Assembly (NCBI GenBank): GCA_963920525.1
Contig: OY986440.1
Span: 1,302,001-1,366,000 of the forward strand
From: Dichetophora obliterata
Taxonomy: Eukaryota > Arthropoda > Insecta > Diptera > Sciomyzidae
Direction: 5' to 3'
Length of the DNA stretch: 64,000 bases
Below are positions 52,911 through 64,000 of this stretch, one piece after another. The position numbers and the translations under genes were made by a program. Numbering within the stretch: position 1 is the stretch's first letter; each line of letters opens with the position of its first letter. Under the pieces are notes generated by a model. That model made no database searches. It saw only the letters and a list, made by a program, of their open reading frames with translations, and had not been told where the DNA came from.

Positions 52911-55900
52911 TTGAAACCAGTTTCAATGCCTTCCTACACTCATTACCAATTCCTAGAGAACCCTATGATTTTGAAATTTTATAATTTTGAAATTCTGACG
53001 ACGGATTCGGATTCAGTGACCCATATTTTGTGTATGATTTTTTTTTTGCCTTCCCCGAATTCTCAAAACTACAGAAAAAGAAGGTGGCAACCCTATCCAC
53101 CATCTTGAATTTTAAAATTCTGACTTCAGATTCGAAATCAGCGACCCCTAAACACTAATAAATGACGTTTAAAATTCTTAAAAAGACATATTATTAGGTG
53201 GCAACCCTATTATTTCGAATCTTTATAATTTTGAAATTCTGACGACGGATTCGGATTCAGTGACCCATATTTTGTGTATGATTTTTTTTTGCCTTCCCCG
53301 AATTCTCAAAACTACAGAAAAAGAAGGTGGCAACCCTATCCACCATCTTGAATTTTAAAATTCTGACTTCAGATTCGAAATCAGCGACCCCTAAACACTA
53401 ATAAATGACTACAAACTACAAAAAATAAAGGTGGCAACCCTATCCACCATCTTGAATTTTAAAATTCTGACCTTAGATTCGAAATCAGCGATAAAATTAA
53501 TTTTGACCTTGAAAAAACACCCCAGATTAAACCGGATATTTTTTCCATAGCGACTCTCACAAAAGCCACATGGCGGCCATCATTAAAAAATTGTCAACTC
53601 TGCGCCTCTCCTAAGCGGCCATTATACTTTTGTGGAAGGAGGAGGAGCCACAAAAACAGCCAGTGTTGTGCAAAAGTTTATGAGAAGTATAAGTGTTGTG
53701 TAAATTTGAAACCAGTTTCAATGCCTTCCTACACTCATTACCAATTCCTAGAGAACCCTATGATTTTGAAATTTTATAATTTTGAAATTCTGACGACGGA
53801 TTCGGATTCAGTGACCCATATTTTGTGTATGATTTTTTTTTGCCTTCCCCGAATTCTCAAAACTACAGAAAAAGAAGGTGGCAACCCTATCCACCATCTT
53901 GAATTTTAAAATTCTGACTTCAGATTCGAAATCAGCGACCCCTAAACACTAATAAATGACGTTTAAAATTCTTAAAAAGACATATTATTAGGTGGCAACC
54001 CTATTATTTCGAATCTTTATAATTTTGAAATTCTGACGACGGATTCGGATTCAGTGACCCATATTTTGTGTATGATTTTTTTTTGCCTTCCCCGAATTCT
54101 CAAAACTACAGAAAAAGAAGGTGGCAACCCTATCCACCATCTTGAATTTTAAAATTCTGACTTCAGATTCGAAATCAGCGACCCCTAAACACTAATAAAT
54201 GACTACAAACTACAAAAAATAAAGGTGGCAACCCTATCCACCATCTTGAATTTTAAAATTCTGACCTTAGATTCGAAATCAGCGATAAAATTAATTTTGA
54301 CCTTGAAAAAACACCCCAGATTAAACCGGATATTTTTTCCATAGCGACTCTCACAAAAGCCACATGGCGGCCATCATTAAAAAATTGTCAACTCTGCGCC
54401 TCTCCTAAGCGGCCATTATACTTTTGTGGAAGGAGGAGGAGCCACAAAAACAGCCAGTGTTGTGCAAAAGTTTATGAGAAGTATAAGTGTTGTGTAAATT
54501 TGAAACCAGTTTCAATGCCTTCCTACACTCATTACCAATTCCTAGAGAACCCTATGATTTTGAAATTTTATAATTTTGAAATTCTGACGACGGATTCGGA
54601 TTCAGTGACCCATATTTTGTGTATGATTTTTTTTTGCCTTCCCCGAATTCTCAAAACTACAGAAAAAGAAGGTGGCAACCCTATCCACCATCTTGAATTT
54701 TAAAATTCTGACTTCAGATTCGAAATCAGCGACCCCTAAACACTAATAAATGACGTTTAAAATTCTTAAAAAGACATATTATTAGGTGGCAACCCTATTA
54801 TTTCGAATCTTTATAATTTTGAAATTCTGACGACGGATTCGGATTCAGTGACCCATATTTTGTGTATGATTTTTTTTTGCCTTCCCCGAATTCTCAAAAC
54901 TACAGAAAAAGAAGGTGGCAACCCTATCCACCATCTTGAATTTTAAAATTCTGACTTCAGATTCGAAATCAGCGACCCCTAAACACTAATAAATGACTAC
55001 AAACTACAAAAAATAAAGGTGGCAACCCTATCCACCATCTTGAATTTTAAAATTCTGACCTTAGATTCGAAATCAGCGATAAAATTAATTTTGTCCTTGA
55101 AAAAACACCCCAGATTAAACCGGATATTTTTTCCATAGCGACTCTCACAAAAGCCACATGGCGGCCATCATTAAAAAATTGTCAACTCTGCGCCTCTCCT
55201 AAGCGGCCATTATACTTTTGTGGAAGGAGGAGGAGCCACAAAAACAGCCAGTGTTGTGCAAAAGTTTATGAGAAGTATAAGTGTTGTGTAAATTTGAAAC
55301 CAGTTTCAATGCCTTCCTACACTCATTACCAATTCCTAGAGAACCCTATGATTTTGAAATTTTATAATTTTGAAATTCTGACGACGGATTCGGATTCAGT
55401 GACCCATATTTTGCGTATGATTTTTTTTTTGCCTTCCCCGAATTCTCAAAACTACAGAAAAAGAAGGTGGCAACCCTATCCACCATCTTGAATTTTAAAA
55501 TTCTGACTTCAGATTCGAAATCAGCGACCCCTAAACACTAATAAATGACGTTTAAAATTCTTAAAAAGACATATTATTAGGTGGCAACCCTATTATTTCG
55601 AATCTTTATAATTTTGAAATTCTGACGACGGATTCGGATTCAGTGACCCATATTTTGTGTATGATTTTTTTTTGCCTTCCCCGAATTCTCAAAACTACAG
55701 AAAAAGAAGGTGGCAACCCTATCCACCATCTTGAATTTTAAAATTCTGACTTCAGATTCGAAATCAGCGACCTCTAAACACTAATAAATGACTACAAACT
55801 ACAAAAAATAAAGGTGGCAACCCTATCCACCATCTTGAATTTTAAAATTCTGACCTTAGATTCGAAATCAGCGATAAAATTAATTTTGACCTTGAAAAAA

Positions 55901-57126
55901 CACCCCAGATTAAACCGGATATTTTTTCCATAGCGACTCTCACAAAAGCCACATGGCGGCCATCATTAAAAAATTGTCAACTCTGCGCCTCTCCTAAGCG
56001 GCCATTATACTTTTGTGGAAGGAGGAGGAGCCACAAAAACAGCCAGTGTTGTGCAAAAGTTTATGAGAAGTATAAGTGTTGTGTAAATTTGAAACCAGTT
56101 TCAATGCCTTCCTACACTCATTACCAATTCCTAGAGAACCCTATGATTTTGAAATTTTATAATTTTGAAATTCTGACGACGGATTCGGATTCAGTGACCC
56201 ATATTTTGTGTATGATTTTTTTTTTGCCTTCCCCGAATTCTCAAAACTACAGAAAAAGAAGGTGGCAACCCTATCCACCATCTTGAATTTTAAAATTCTG
56301 ACTTCAGATTCGAAATCAGCGACCCCTAAACACTAATAAATGACGTTTAAAATTCTTAAAAAGACATATTATTAGGTGGCAACCCTATTATTTCGAATCT
56401 TTATAATTTTGAAATTCTGACGACGGATTCGGATTCAGTGACCCATATTTTGTGTATGATTTTTTTTTGCCTTCCCCGAATTCTCAAAACTACAGAAAAA
56501 GAAGGTGGCAACCCTATCCACCATCTTGAATTTTAAAATTCTGACTTCAGATTCGAAATCAGCGACCCCTAAACACTAATAAATGACGTTTAAAATTCTT
56601 AAAAAGACATATTATTAGGTGGCAACCCTATTATTTCGAATCTTTATAATTTTGAAATTCTGACGACGGATTCGGATTCAGTGACCCATATTTTGTGCAT
56701 GATTTTTTTTTGCCTTCCCCGAATTCTCAAAACTACAGAAAAAGAAGGTGGCAACCCTATTCACCATCTTGAATTTTAAAATTCTGACTTCAGATTCGAA
56801 ATCAGCGACCCCTAAACACTAATAAATGACTACAAACTACAAAAAATAAAGGTGGCAACCCTATCCACCATCTTGAATTTTAAAATTCTGACCTTAGATT
56901 CGAAATCAGCGATAAAATTAATTTTGTCCTTGAAAAAACACCCCAGATTAAACCGGATATTTTTTCCATAGCGACTCTCACAAAAGCCACATGGCGGCCA
57001 TCATTAAAAAATTGTCAACTCTGCGCCTCTCCTAAGCGGCCATTATACTTTTGTGGAAGGAGGAGGAGCCACAAAAACAGCCAGTGTTGTGCAAAAGTTT
57101 ATGAGAAGTATAAGTGTTGTGTAAAT
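52911..57126 (+). repeat. Units after the 20-kb blocks (4M, L)
   Basis: Anchors at 52911, 53706, 54500, 55294 and 56089. The 53706 and 54500 units are 794 bp, with nine T in both modules, a combination not seen in other M units. The unit at 55294 has CCTCTAAACAC near 55.77 kb. The L unit at 56089 (T tracts 10-9-9) ends with GTGCATG, CTATTCACC and TGTCCTTG (56.70, 56.76, 56.93 kb), the marker set also found near 7.53-7.76 and 59.33-59.55 kb. Confidence 0.9.
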
Positions 57127-59754
57127 TTGAAACCAGTTTCAATGCCTTCCTACACTCATTACCAATTCCTAGAGAACCCTATGATTTTGAAATTTTATAA
57201 TTTTGAAATTCTGACGACGGATTCGGATTCAGTGACCCATATTTTGCGTATGATTTTTTTTTTGCCTTCCCCGAATTCTCAAAACTACAGAAAAAGAAGG
57301 TGGCAACCCTATCCACCATCTTGAATTTTAAAATTCTGACTTCAGATTCGAAATCAGCGACCCCTAAACACTAATAAATGACGTTTAAAATTCTTAAAAA
57401 GACATATTATTAGGTGGCAACCCTATTATTTCGAATCTTTATAATTTTGAAATTCTGACGACGGATTCGGATTCAGTGACCCATATTTTGTGTATGATTT
57501 TTTTTTGCCTTCCCCGAATTCTCAAAACTACAGAAAAATAAGGTGGCAACCCTATCCACCATCTTGAATTTTAAAATTCTGACTTCAGATTCGAAATCAG
57601 CGACCCCTAAACACTAATAAATGACTACAAACTACAAAAAATAAAGGTGGCAACCCTATCCACCATCTTGAATTTTAAAATTCTGACCTTAGATTCGAAA
57701 TCAGCGATAAAATTAATTTTGACCTTGAAAAAACACCCCAGATTAAACCGGATATTTTTTCCATAGCGACTCTTACAAAAGCCACATGGCGGCCATCATT
57801 AAAAAATTGTCAACTCTGCGCCTCTCCTAAGCGGCCATTATACTTTTGTGGAAGGAGGAGGAGCCACAAAAACAGCCAGTGTTGTGCAAAAGTTTATGAG
57901 AAGTATAAGTGTTGTGTAAATTTGAAACCAGTTTCAATGCCTTCCTACACTCATTACCAATTCCTAGAGAACCCTATGATTTTGAAATTTTATAATTTTG
58001 AAATTCTGACGACGGATTCGGATTCAGTGACCCATATTTTGCGTATGATTTTTTTTTTGCCTTCCCCGAATTCTCAAAACTACAGAAAAAGAAGGTGGCA
58101 ACCCTATCCACCATCTTGAATTTTAAAATTCTGACTTCAGATTCGAAATCAGCGACCCCTAAACACTAATAAATGACGTTTAAAATTCTTAAAAAGACAT
58201 ATTATTAGGTGGCAACCCTATTATTTCGAATCTTTATAATTTTGAAATTCTGACGACGGATTCGGATTCAGTGACCCATATTTTGCATATGATTTTTTTT
58301 TGCCTTCCCCGAATTCTCAAAACTACAGAAAAATAAGGTGGCAACCCTATCCACCATCTTGAATTTTAAAATTCTGACTTCAGATTCGAAATCAGCGACC
58401 CCTAAACACTAATAAATGACTACAAACTACAAAAAATAAAGGTGGCAACCCTATCCACCATCTTGAATTTTAAAATTCTGACCTTAGATTCGAAATCAGC
58501 GATAAAATTAATTTTGTCCTTGAAAAAACACCCCAGATTAAACCGGATATTTTTTCCATAGCGACTCTCACAAAAGCCACATGGCGGCCATCATTAAAAA
58601 ATTGTCAACTCTGCGCCTCTCCTAAGCGGCCATTATACTTTTGTGGAAGGAGGAGGAGCCACAAAAACAGCCAGTGTTGTGCAAAAGTTTATGAGAAGTA
58701 TAAGTGTTGTGTAAATTTGAAACCAGTTTCAATGCCTTCCTACACTCATTACCAATTCCTAGAGAACCCTATGATTTTGAAATTTTATAATTTTGAAATT
58801 CTGACGACGGATTCGGATTCAGTGACCCATATTTTGCGTATGATTTTTTTTTTGCCTTCCCCGAATTCTCAAAACTACAGAAAAAGAAGGTGGCAACCCT
58901 ATCCACCATCTTGAATTTTAAAATTCTGACTTCAGATTCGAAATCAGCGACCCCTAAACACTAATAAATGACGTTTAAAATTCTTAAAAAGACATATTAT
59001 TAGGTGGCAACCCTATTATTTCGAATCTTTATAATTTTGAAATTCTGACGACGGATTCGGATTCAGTGACCCATATTTTGTGTATGATTTTTTTTTGCCT
59101 TCCCCGAATTCTCAAAACTACAGAAAAAGAAGGTGGCAACCCTATCCACCATCTTGAATTTTAAAATTCTGACTTCAGATTCGAAATCAGCGACCCCTAA
59201 ACACTAATAAATGACGTTTAAAATTCTTAAAAATACATATTATTAGGTGGCAACCCTATTATTTCGAATCTTTATAATTTTGAAATTCTGACGACGGATT
59301 CGGATTCAGTGACCCATATTTTGTGCATGATTTTTTTTTGCCTTCCCCGAATTCTCAAAACTACAGAAAAAGAAGGTGGCAACCCTATTCACCATCTTGA
59401 ATTTTAAAATTCTGACTTCAGATTCGAAATCAGCGACCCCTAAACACTAATAATTGACTACAAACTACAAAAAATAAAGGTGGCAACCCTATCCACCATC
59501 TTGAATTTTAAAATTCTGACCTTAGATTCGAAATCAGCGATAAAATTAATTTTGTCCTTGAAAAAACACCCCAGATTAAACCGGATATTTTTTCCATAGC
59601 GACTCTCACAAAAGCCACATGGCGGCCATCATTAAAAAATTGTCAACTCTGCGCCTCTCCTAAGCGGCCATTATACTTTTGTGGAAGGAGGAGGAGCCAC
59701 AAAAACAGCCAGTGTTGTGCAAAAGTTTATGAGAAGTATAAGTGTTGTGTAAAT
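57127..59754 (+). repeat. Trimer M, M, L of the right-hand family
   Basis: Anchors at 57127, 57922 and 58717, total 2628 bp. Markers in order are AAAATAAGG (57.54 kb), CTCTTACA (57.77), GCATATG with AAAATAAGG (58.29, 58.33), TGTCCTTG (58.52), then GTGCATG, CTATTCACC and TGTCCTTG at the end of the L unit (59.33-59.55). The next trimer begins with the same marker order about 2.63 kb later, and 7.5-9.8 kb carries it at an offset of 49170 bp. Confidence 0.88.
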
Positions 59755-60445
59755 TTGAAACCAGTTTCAATGCCTTCCTACACTCATTACCAATTCCTAG
59801 AGAACCCTATGATTTTGAAATTTTATAATTTTGAAATTCTGACGACGGATTCGGATTCAGTGACCCATATTTTGTGTATGATTTTTTTTTTGCCTTCCCC
59901 GAATTCTCAAAACTACAGAAAAAGAAGGTGGCAACCCTATCCACCATCTTGAATTTTAAAATTCTGACTTCAGATTCGAAATCAGCGACCCCTAAACACT
60001 AATAAATGACGTTTAAAATTCTTAAAAAGACATATTATTAGGTGGCAACCCTATTATTTCGAATCTTTATAATTTTGAAATTCTGACGACGGATTCGGAT
60101 TCAGTGACCCATATTTTGTGTATGATTTTTTTTTGCCTTCCCCGAATTCTCAAAACTACAGAAAAATAAGGTGGCAACCCTATCCACCATCTTGAATTTT
60201 AAAATTCTGACCTTAGATTCGAAATCAGCGATAAAATTAATTTTGACCTTGAAAAAACACCCCAGATTAAACCGGATATTTTTTCCATAGCGACTCTTAC
60301 AAAAGCCACATGGCGGCCATCATTAAAAAATTGTCAACTCTGCGCCTCTCCTAAGCGGCCATTATACTTTTGTGGAAGGAGGAGGAGCCACAAAAACAGC
60401 CAGTGTTGTGCAAAAGTTTATGAGAAGTATAAGTGTTGTGTAAAT
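59755..60445 (+). repeat. 691-bp unit lacking one 104-bp subrepeat
   Basis: It would be a 795-bp M unit (T tracts 10 and 9), but the second module passes from AAAATAAGG at about 60.165 kb directly into the CCTTAG-type subrepeat, without the CTTCAG copy or the TACAAACTACAAAAAATAAA junction. The loss is exactly 104 bp, the subrepeat period, as expected from recombination or slippage between the two copies. It is the only such unit in the window. Confidence 0.92.
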
Positions 60446-63400
60446 TTGAAACCAGTTTCAATGCCTTCCTACACTCATTACCAATTCCTAGAGAACCCTA
60501 TGATTTTGAAATTTTATAATTTTGAAATTCTGACGACGGATTCGGATTCAGTGACCCATATTTTGTGTATGATTTTTTTTTTGCCTTCCCCGAATTCTCA
60601 AAACTACAGAAAAAGAAGGTGGCAACCCTATCCACCATCTTGAATTTTAAAATTCTGACTTCAGATTCGAAATCAGCGACCCCTAAACACTAATAAATGA
60701 CGTTTAAAATTCTTAAAAAGACATATTATTAGGTGGCAACCCTATTATTTCAAATCTTTATAATTTTGAAATTCTGACGACGGATTCGGATTCAGTGACC
60801 CATATTTTGCATATGATTTTTTTTTGCCTTCCCCGAATTCTCAAAACTACAGAAAAATAAGGTGGCAACCCTATCCACCATCTTGAATTTTAAAATTCTG
60901 ACTTCAGATTCGAAATCAGCGACCCCTAAACACTAATAAATGACTACAAACTACAAAAAATAAAGGTGGCAACCCTATCCACCATCTTGAATTTTAAAAT
61001 TCTGACCTTAGATTCGAAATCAGCGATAAAATTAATTTTGTCCTTGAAAAAACACCCCAGATTAAACCGGATATTTTTTCCATAGCGACTCTCACAAAAG
61101 CCACATGGCGGCCATCATTAAAAAATTGTCAACTCTGCGCCTCTCCTAAGCGGCCATTATACTTTTGTGGAAGGAGGAGGAGCCACAAAAACAGCCAGTG
61201 TTGTGCAAAAGTTTATGAGAAGTATAAGTGTTGTGTAAATTTGAAACCAGTTTCAATGCCTTCCTACACTCATTACCAATTCCTAGAGAACCCTATGATT
61301 TTGAAATTTTATAATTTTGAAATTCTGACGACGGATTCGGATTCAGTGACCCATATTTTGTGTATGATTTTTTTTTTGCCTTCCCCGAATTCTCAAAACT
61401 ACAGAAAAAGAAGGTGGCAACCCTATCCACCATCTTGAATTTTAAAATTCTGACTTCAGATTCGAAATCAGCGACCCCTAAACACTAATAAATGACGTTT
61501 AAAATTCTTAAAAAGACATATTATTAGGTGGCAACCCTATTATTTCGAATCTTTATAATTTTGAAATTCTGACGACGGATTCGGATTCAGTGACCAATAT
61601 TTTGTGTATGATTTTTTTTGCCTTCCCCGAATTCTCAAAACTACAGAAAAAGAAGGTGGCAACCCTATCCACCATCTTGAATTTTAAAATTCTGACTTCA
61701 GATTCGAAATCAGCGACCCCTAAACACTAATAAATGACTACAAACTACAAAAAATAAAGGTGGCAACCCTATCCACCATCTTGAATTTTAAAATTCTGAC
61801 CTTAGATTCGAAATCAGCGATAAAATTAATTTTGACCTTGAAAAAACACCCCAGATTAAACCGGATATTTTTTCCATAGCGACTCTCACAAAAGCCACAT
61901 GGCGGCCATCATTAAAAAATTGTCAACTCTGCGCCTCTCCTAAGCGGCCATTATACTTTTGTGGAAGGAGGAGGAGCCACAAAAACAGCCAGTGTTGTGC
62001 AAAAGTTTATGAGAAGTATAAGTGTTGTGTAAATTTGAAACCAGTTTCAATGCCTTCCTACACTCATTACCAATTCCTAGAGAACCCTATGATTTTGAAA
62101 TTTTATAATTTTGAAATTCTGACGACGGATTCGGATTCAGTGACCCATATTTTGCGTATGATTTTTTTTTTGCCTTCCCCGAATTCTCAAAACTACAGAA
62201 AAAGAAGGTGGCAACCCTATCCACCATCTTGAATTTTAAAATTCTGACTTCAGATTCGAAATCAGCGACCCCTAAACACTAATAAATGACGTTTAAAATT
62301 CTTAAAAAGACATATTATTAGGTGGCAACCCTATTATTTCGAATCTTTATAATTTTGAAATTCTGACAACGGATTCGGATTCAGTGACCCATATTTTGTG
62401 TATGATTTTTTTTTGCCTTCCCCGAATTCTCAAAACTACAGAAAAAGAAGGTGGCAACCCTATCCACCATCTTGAATTTTAAAATTCTGACTTCAGATTC
62501 GAAATCAGCGACCCCTAAACACTAATAAATGACGTTTAAAATTCTTAAAAAGACATATTATTAGGTGGCAACCCTATTATTTCGAATCTTTATAATTTTG
62601 AAATTCTGACGACGGATTCGGATTCAGTGACCCATATTTTGCGTATGATTTTTTTTTTGCCTTCCCCGAATTCTCAAAACTACAGAAAAAGAAGGTGGCA
62701 ACCCTATCCACCATCTTGAATTTTAAAATTCTGACTTCAGATTCGAAATCAGCGACCCCTAAACACTAATAAATGACTACAAACTACAAAAAATAAAGGT
62801 GGCAACCCTATCCACCATCTTGAATTTTAAAATTCTGACCTTAGATTCGAAATCAGCGATAAAATTAATTTTGTCCTTGAAAAAACACCCCAGATTAAAC
62901 CGGATATTTTTTCCATAGCGACTCTCACAAAAGCCACATGGCGGCCATCATTAAAAAATTGTCAACTCTGCGCCTCTCCTAAGCGGCCATTATACTTTTG
63001 TGGAAGGAGGAGGAGCCACAAAAACAGCCAGTGTTGTGCAAAAGTTTATGAGAAGTATAAGTGTTGTGTAAATTTGAAACCAGTTTCAATGCCTTCCTAC
63101 ACTCATTACCAATTCCTAGAGAACCCTATGATTTTGAAATTTTATAATTTTGAAATTCTGACGACGGATTCGGATTCAGTGACCCATATTTTGCGTATGA
63201 TTTTTTTTTTGCCTTCCCCGAATTCTCAAAACTACAGAAAAAGAAGGTGGCAACCCTATCCACCATCTTGAATTTTAAAATTCTGACTTCAGATTCGAAA
63301 TCAGCGACCCCTAAACACTAATAAATGACGTTTAAAATTCTTAAAAAGACATATTATTAGGTGGCAACCCTATTATTTCGAATCTTTATAATTTTGAAAT

Positions 63401-63867
63401 TCTGACGACGGATTCGGATTCAGTGACCCATATTTTGTGTATGATTTTTTTTGCCTTCCCCGAATTCTCAAAACTACAGAAAAAGAAGGTGGCAACCCTA
63501 TCCACCATCTTGAATTTTAAAATTCTGACTTCAGATTCGAAATCAGCGACCCCTAAACACTAATAAATGACTACAAACTACAAAAAATAAAGGTGGCAAC
63601 CCTATCCACCATCTTGAATTTTAAAATTCTGACCTTAGATTCGAAATCAGCGATAAAATTAATTTTGACCTTGAAAAAACACCCCAGATTAAACCGGATA
63701 TTTTTTCCATAGCGACTCTCACAAAAGCCACATGGCGGCCATCATTAAAAAATTGTCAACTCTGCGCCTCTCCTAAGCGGCCATTATACTTTTGTGGAAG
63801 GAGGAGGAGCCACAAAAACAGCCAGTGTTGTGCAAAAGTTTATGAGAAGTATAAGTGTTGTGTAAAT
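60446..63867 (+). repeat. Units M, M, L, M at the right end
   Basis: Anchors at 60446, 61241, 62035 and 63074. The unit at 60446 has TTTCAAATC for TTTCGAATC near 60.75 kb, GCATATG, AAAATAAGG and TGTCCTTG. The unit at 61241 has GACCAATAT near 61.60 kb and an eight-T second tract. The L unit at 62035 (10-9-10) has GACAACGG near 62.37 kb and TGTCCTTG near 62.87 kb. The unit at 63074 also has an eight-T second tract. Confidence 0.9.
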
Positions 63868-64000
63868 TTGAAACCAGTTTCAATGCCTTCCTACACTCAT
63901 TACCAATTCCTAGAGAACCCTATGATTTTGAAATTTTATAATTTTGAAATTCTGACGACGGATTCGGATTCAGTGACCCATATTTTGTGTATGATTTTTT
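63868..64000 (+). repeat. Partial unit at right edge
   Basis: The head and the first 60 or so bases of a module, ending inside the poly-T tract after GTGTATGA. The array clearly continues beyond the window; unit type cannot be told. Confidence 0.9.

Larger units (their letters stand above)
32924..53290 (+). repeat. 20.37-kb higher-order block, copy 2
   Basis: Direct, immediately adjacent second copy of the block starting near 12.56 kb. Differences from copy 1 that I found by eye are: 20733 T against 41101 C, 23759 T against 44127 C, 28443 C against 48811 T, and one T fewer in the tract near 49.05 kb, which changes the offset from 20368 to 20367. The count is not exhaustive. The match continues into the start of a would-be third copy and fails at 53826, where GTGTATG faces GCGTATG of the unit at 33339. 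Confidence 0.92.
1..64000 (+). repeat. Complex satellite DNA array, 78 full units
   Basis: The entire window is one head-to-tail tandem array with no unrelated insertion. The anchor TTGAAACCAG occurs once per unit; spacings between anchors fall into three classes: about 552 bp (S, 10 units), 794-797 bp (M, 51 units) and 1037-1039 bp (L, 16 units), plus one 691-bp unit. These sum exactly from 493 to 63868. Unit lengths fit a simple rule: 308 + 234 x (number of modules) + total T in the poly-T tracts, +1 where a G is inserted. Copies differ by scattered single-base changes only. This is seen directly. That it is heterochromatic, possibly centromeric, eukaryotic satellite is inference from its size, AT-richness, homogeneity and higher-order structure. 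Confidence 0.97.

Noticed and set aside
1..64000. CRISPR array
   Set aside because: Repeats are hundreds of bp long, contiguous and nearly identical throughout; there are no short direct repeats separated by unique spacers.
1..64000. Bacterial or plasmid sequence, or integrated virus
   Set aside because: No coding density, no ribosome-binding-site and start pairs, no recognisable viral or replication genes; GGAGGAGG occurs in the hairpin loop but is not followed by a real coding sequence.

Overview
The whole 64 kb window is one uninterrupted tandem array of satellite DNA. I see no gene, RNA gene, transposon or single-copy stretch in it. Everything reads head to tail on the + strand. The sequence is AT-rich, and the organisation (complex monomers of hundreds of bp, nested higher-order repeats, near-identical copies) is that of a eukaryotic satellite, as found in centromeric or other constitutive heterochromatin. 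The host cannot be fixed from this sequence. The motif style (a GGTCGCTGA-like core next to CAAGATGGTGG, read on the minus strand) reminds me of repeats in insect and other arthropod genomes, but that is unverified memory.

Monomer. Using the invariant TTGAAACCAG as an anchor there are 79 anchors (493 to 63868), hence 78 complete units plus a partial unit at each end. Each unit is an almost invariant body of about 283 bp plus one, two or three copies of a module of about 243 bp plus one extra subrepeat copy. This gives three size classes: S (552 bp, 10 units), M (794-797 bp, 51 units) and L (1037-1039 bp, 16 units). One further unit of 691 bp lacks a 104-bp subrepeat. In every unit I checked, the residual 1-3 bp differences come from the length of one poly-T tract per module (8-11 T) and from a single inserted G in four units.

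Higher-order layout. 1-492 partial S unit; 493-9546 units M, S, 5M, S, 4M; 9547-17432 three trimers (M, M, L; about 2.63 kb each); 17433-21407 five M units; 21408-32543 two heptamers (S, M, M, S, L, L, M; about 5.57 kb each); 32544-37800 M, M, L twice; 37801-41775 five M; 41776-52910 the two heptamers again; 52911-57126 4M, L; 57127-59754 trimer M, M, L; 59755-63073 the 691-bp unit, M, M, L; 63074-63867 M; 63868-64000 partial. The stretch from about 12.56 to 53.3 kb is a direct duplication: two adjacent 20.37-kb blocks that agree in unit order and private marker mutations, with only a few differences seen by eye.

Function. No protein function can be supported. The 65-90 codon open frames that recur in each unit are by-products of the repeat: they start at TTG or GTG, change frame with the poly-T length, and have no family resemblance that I recognise. 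Possible non-coding roles (structural satellite, protein-binding array, satellite transcript) are inference. The features that could matter are a perfect 8-bp-stem inverted repeat with a purine/GG-rich loop, a 14-bp palindrome in each subrepeat, and dense YY1/Pho-like motifs.
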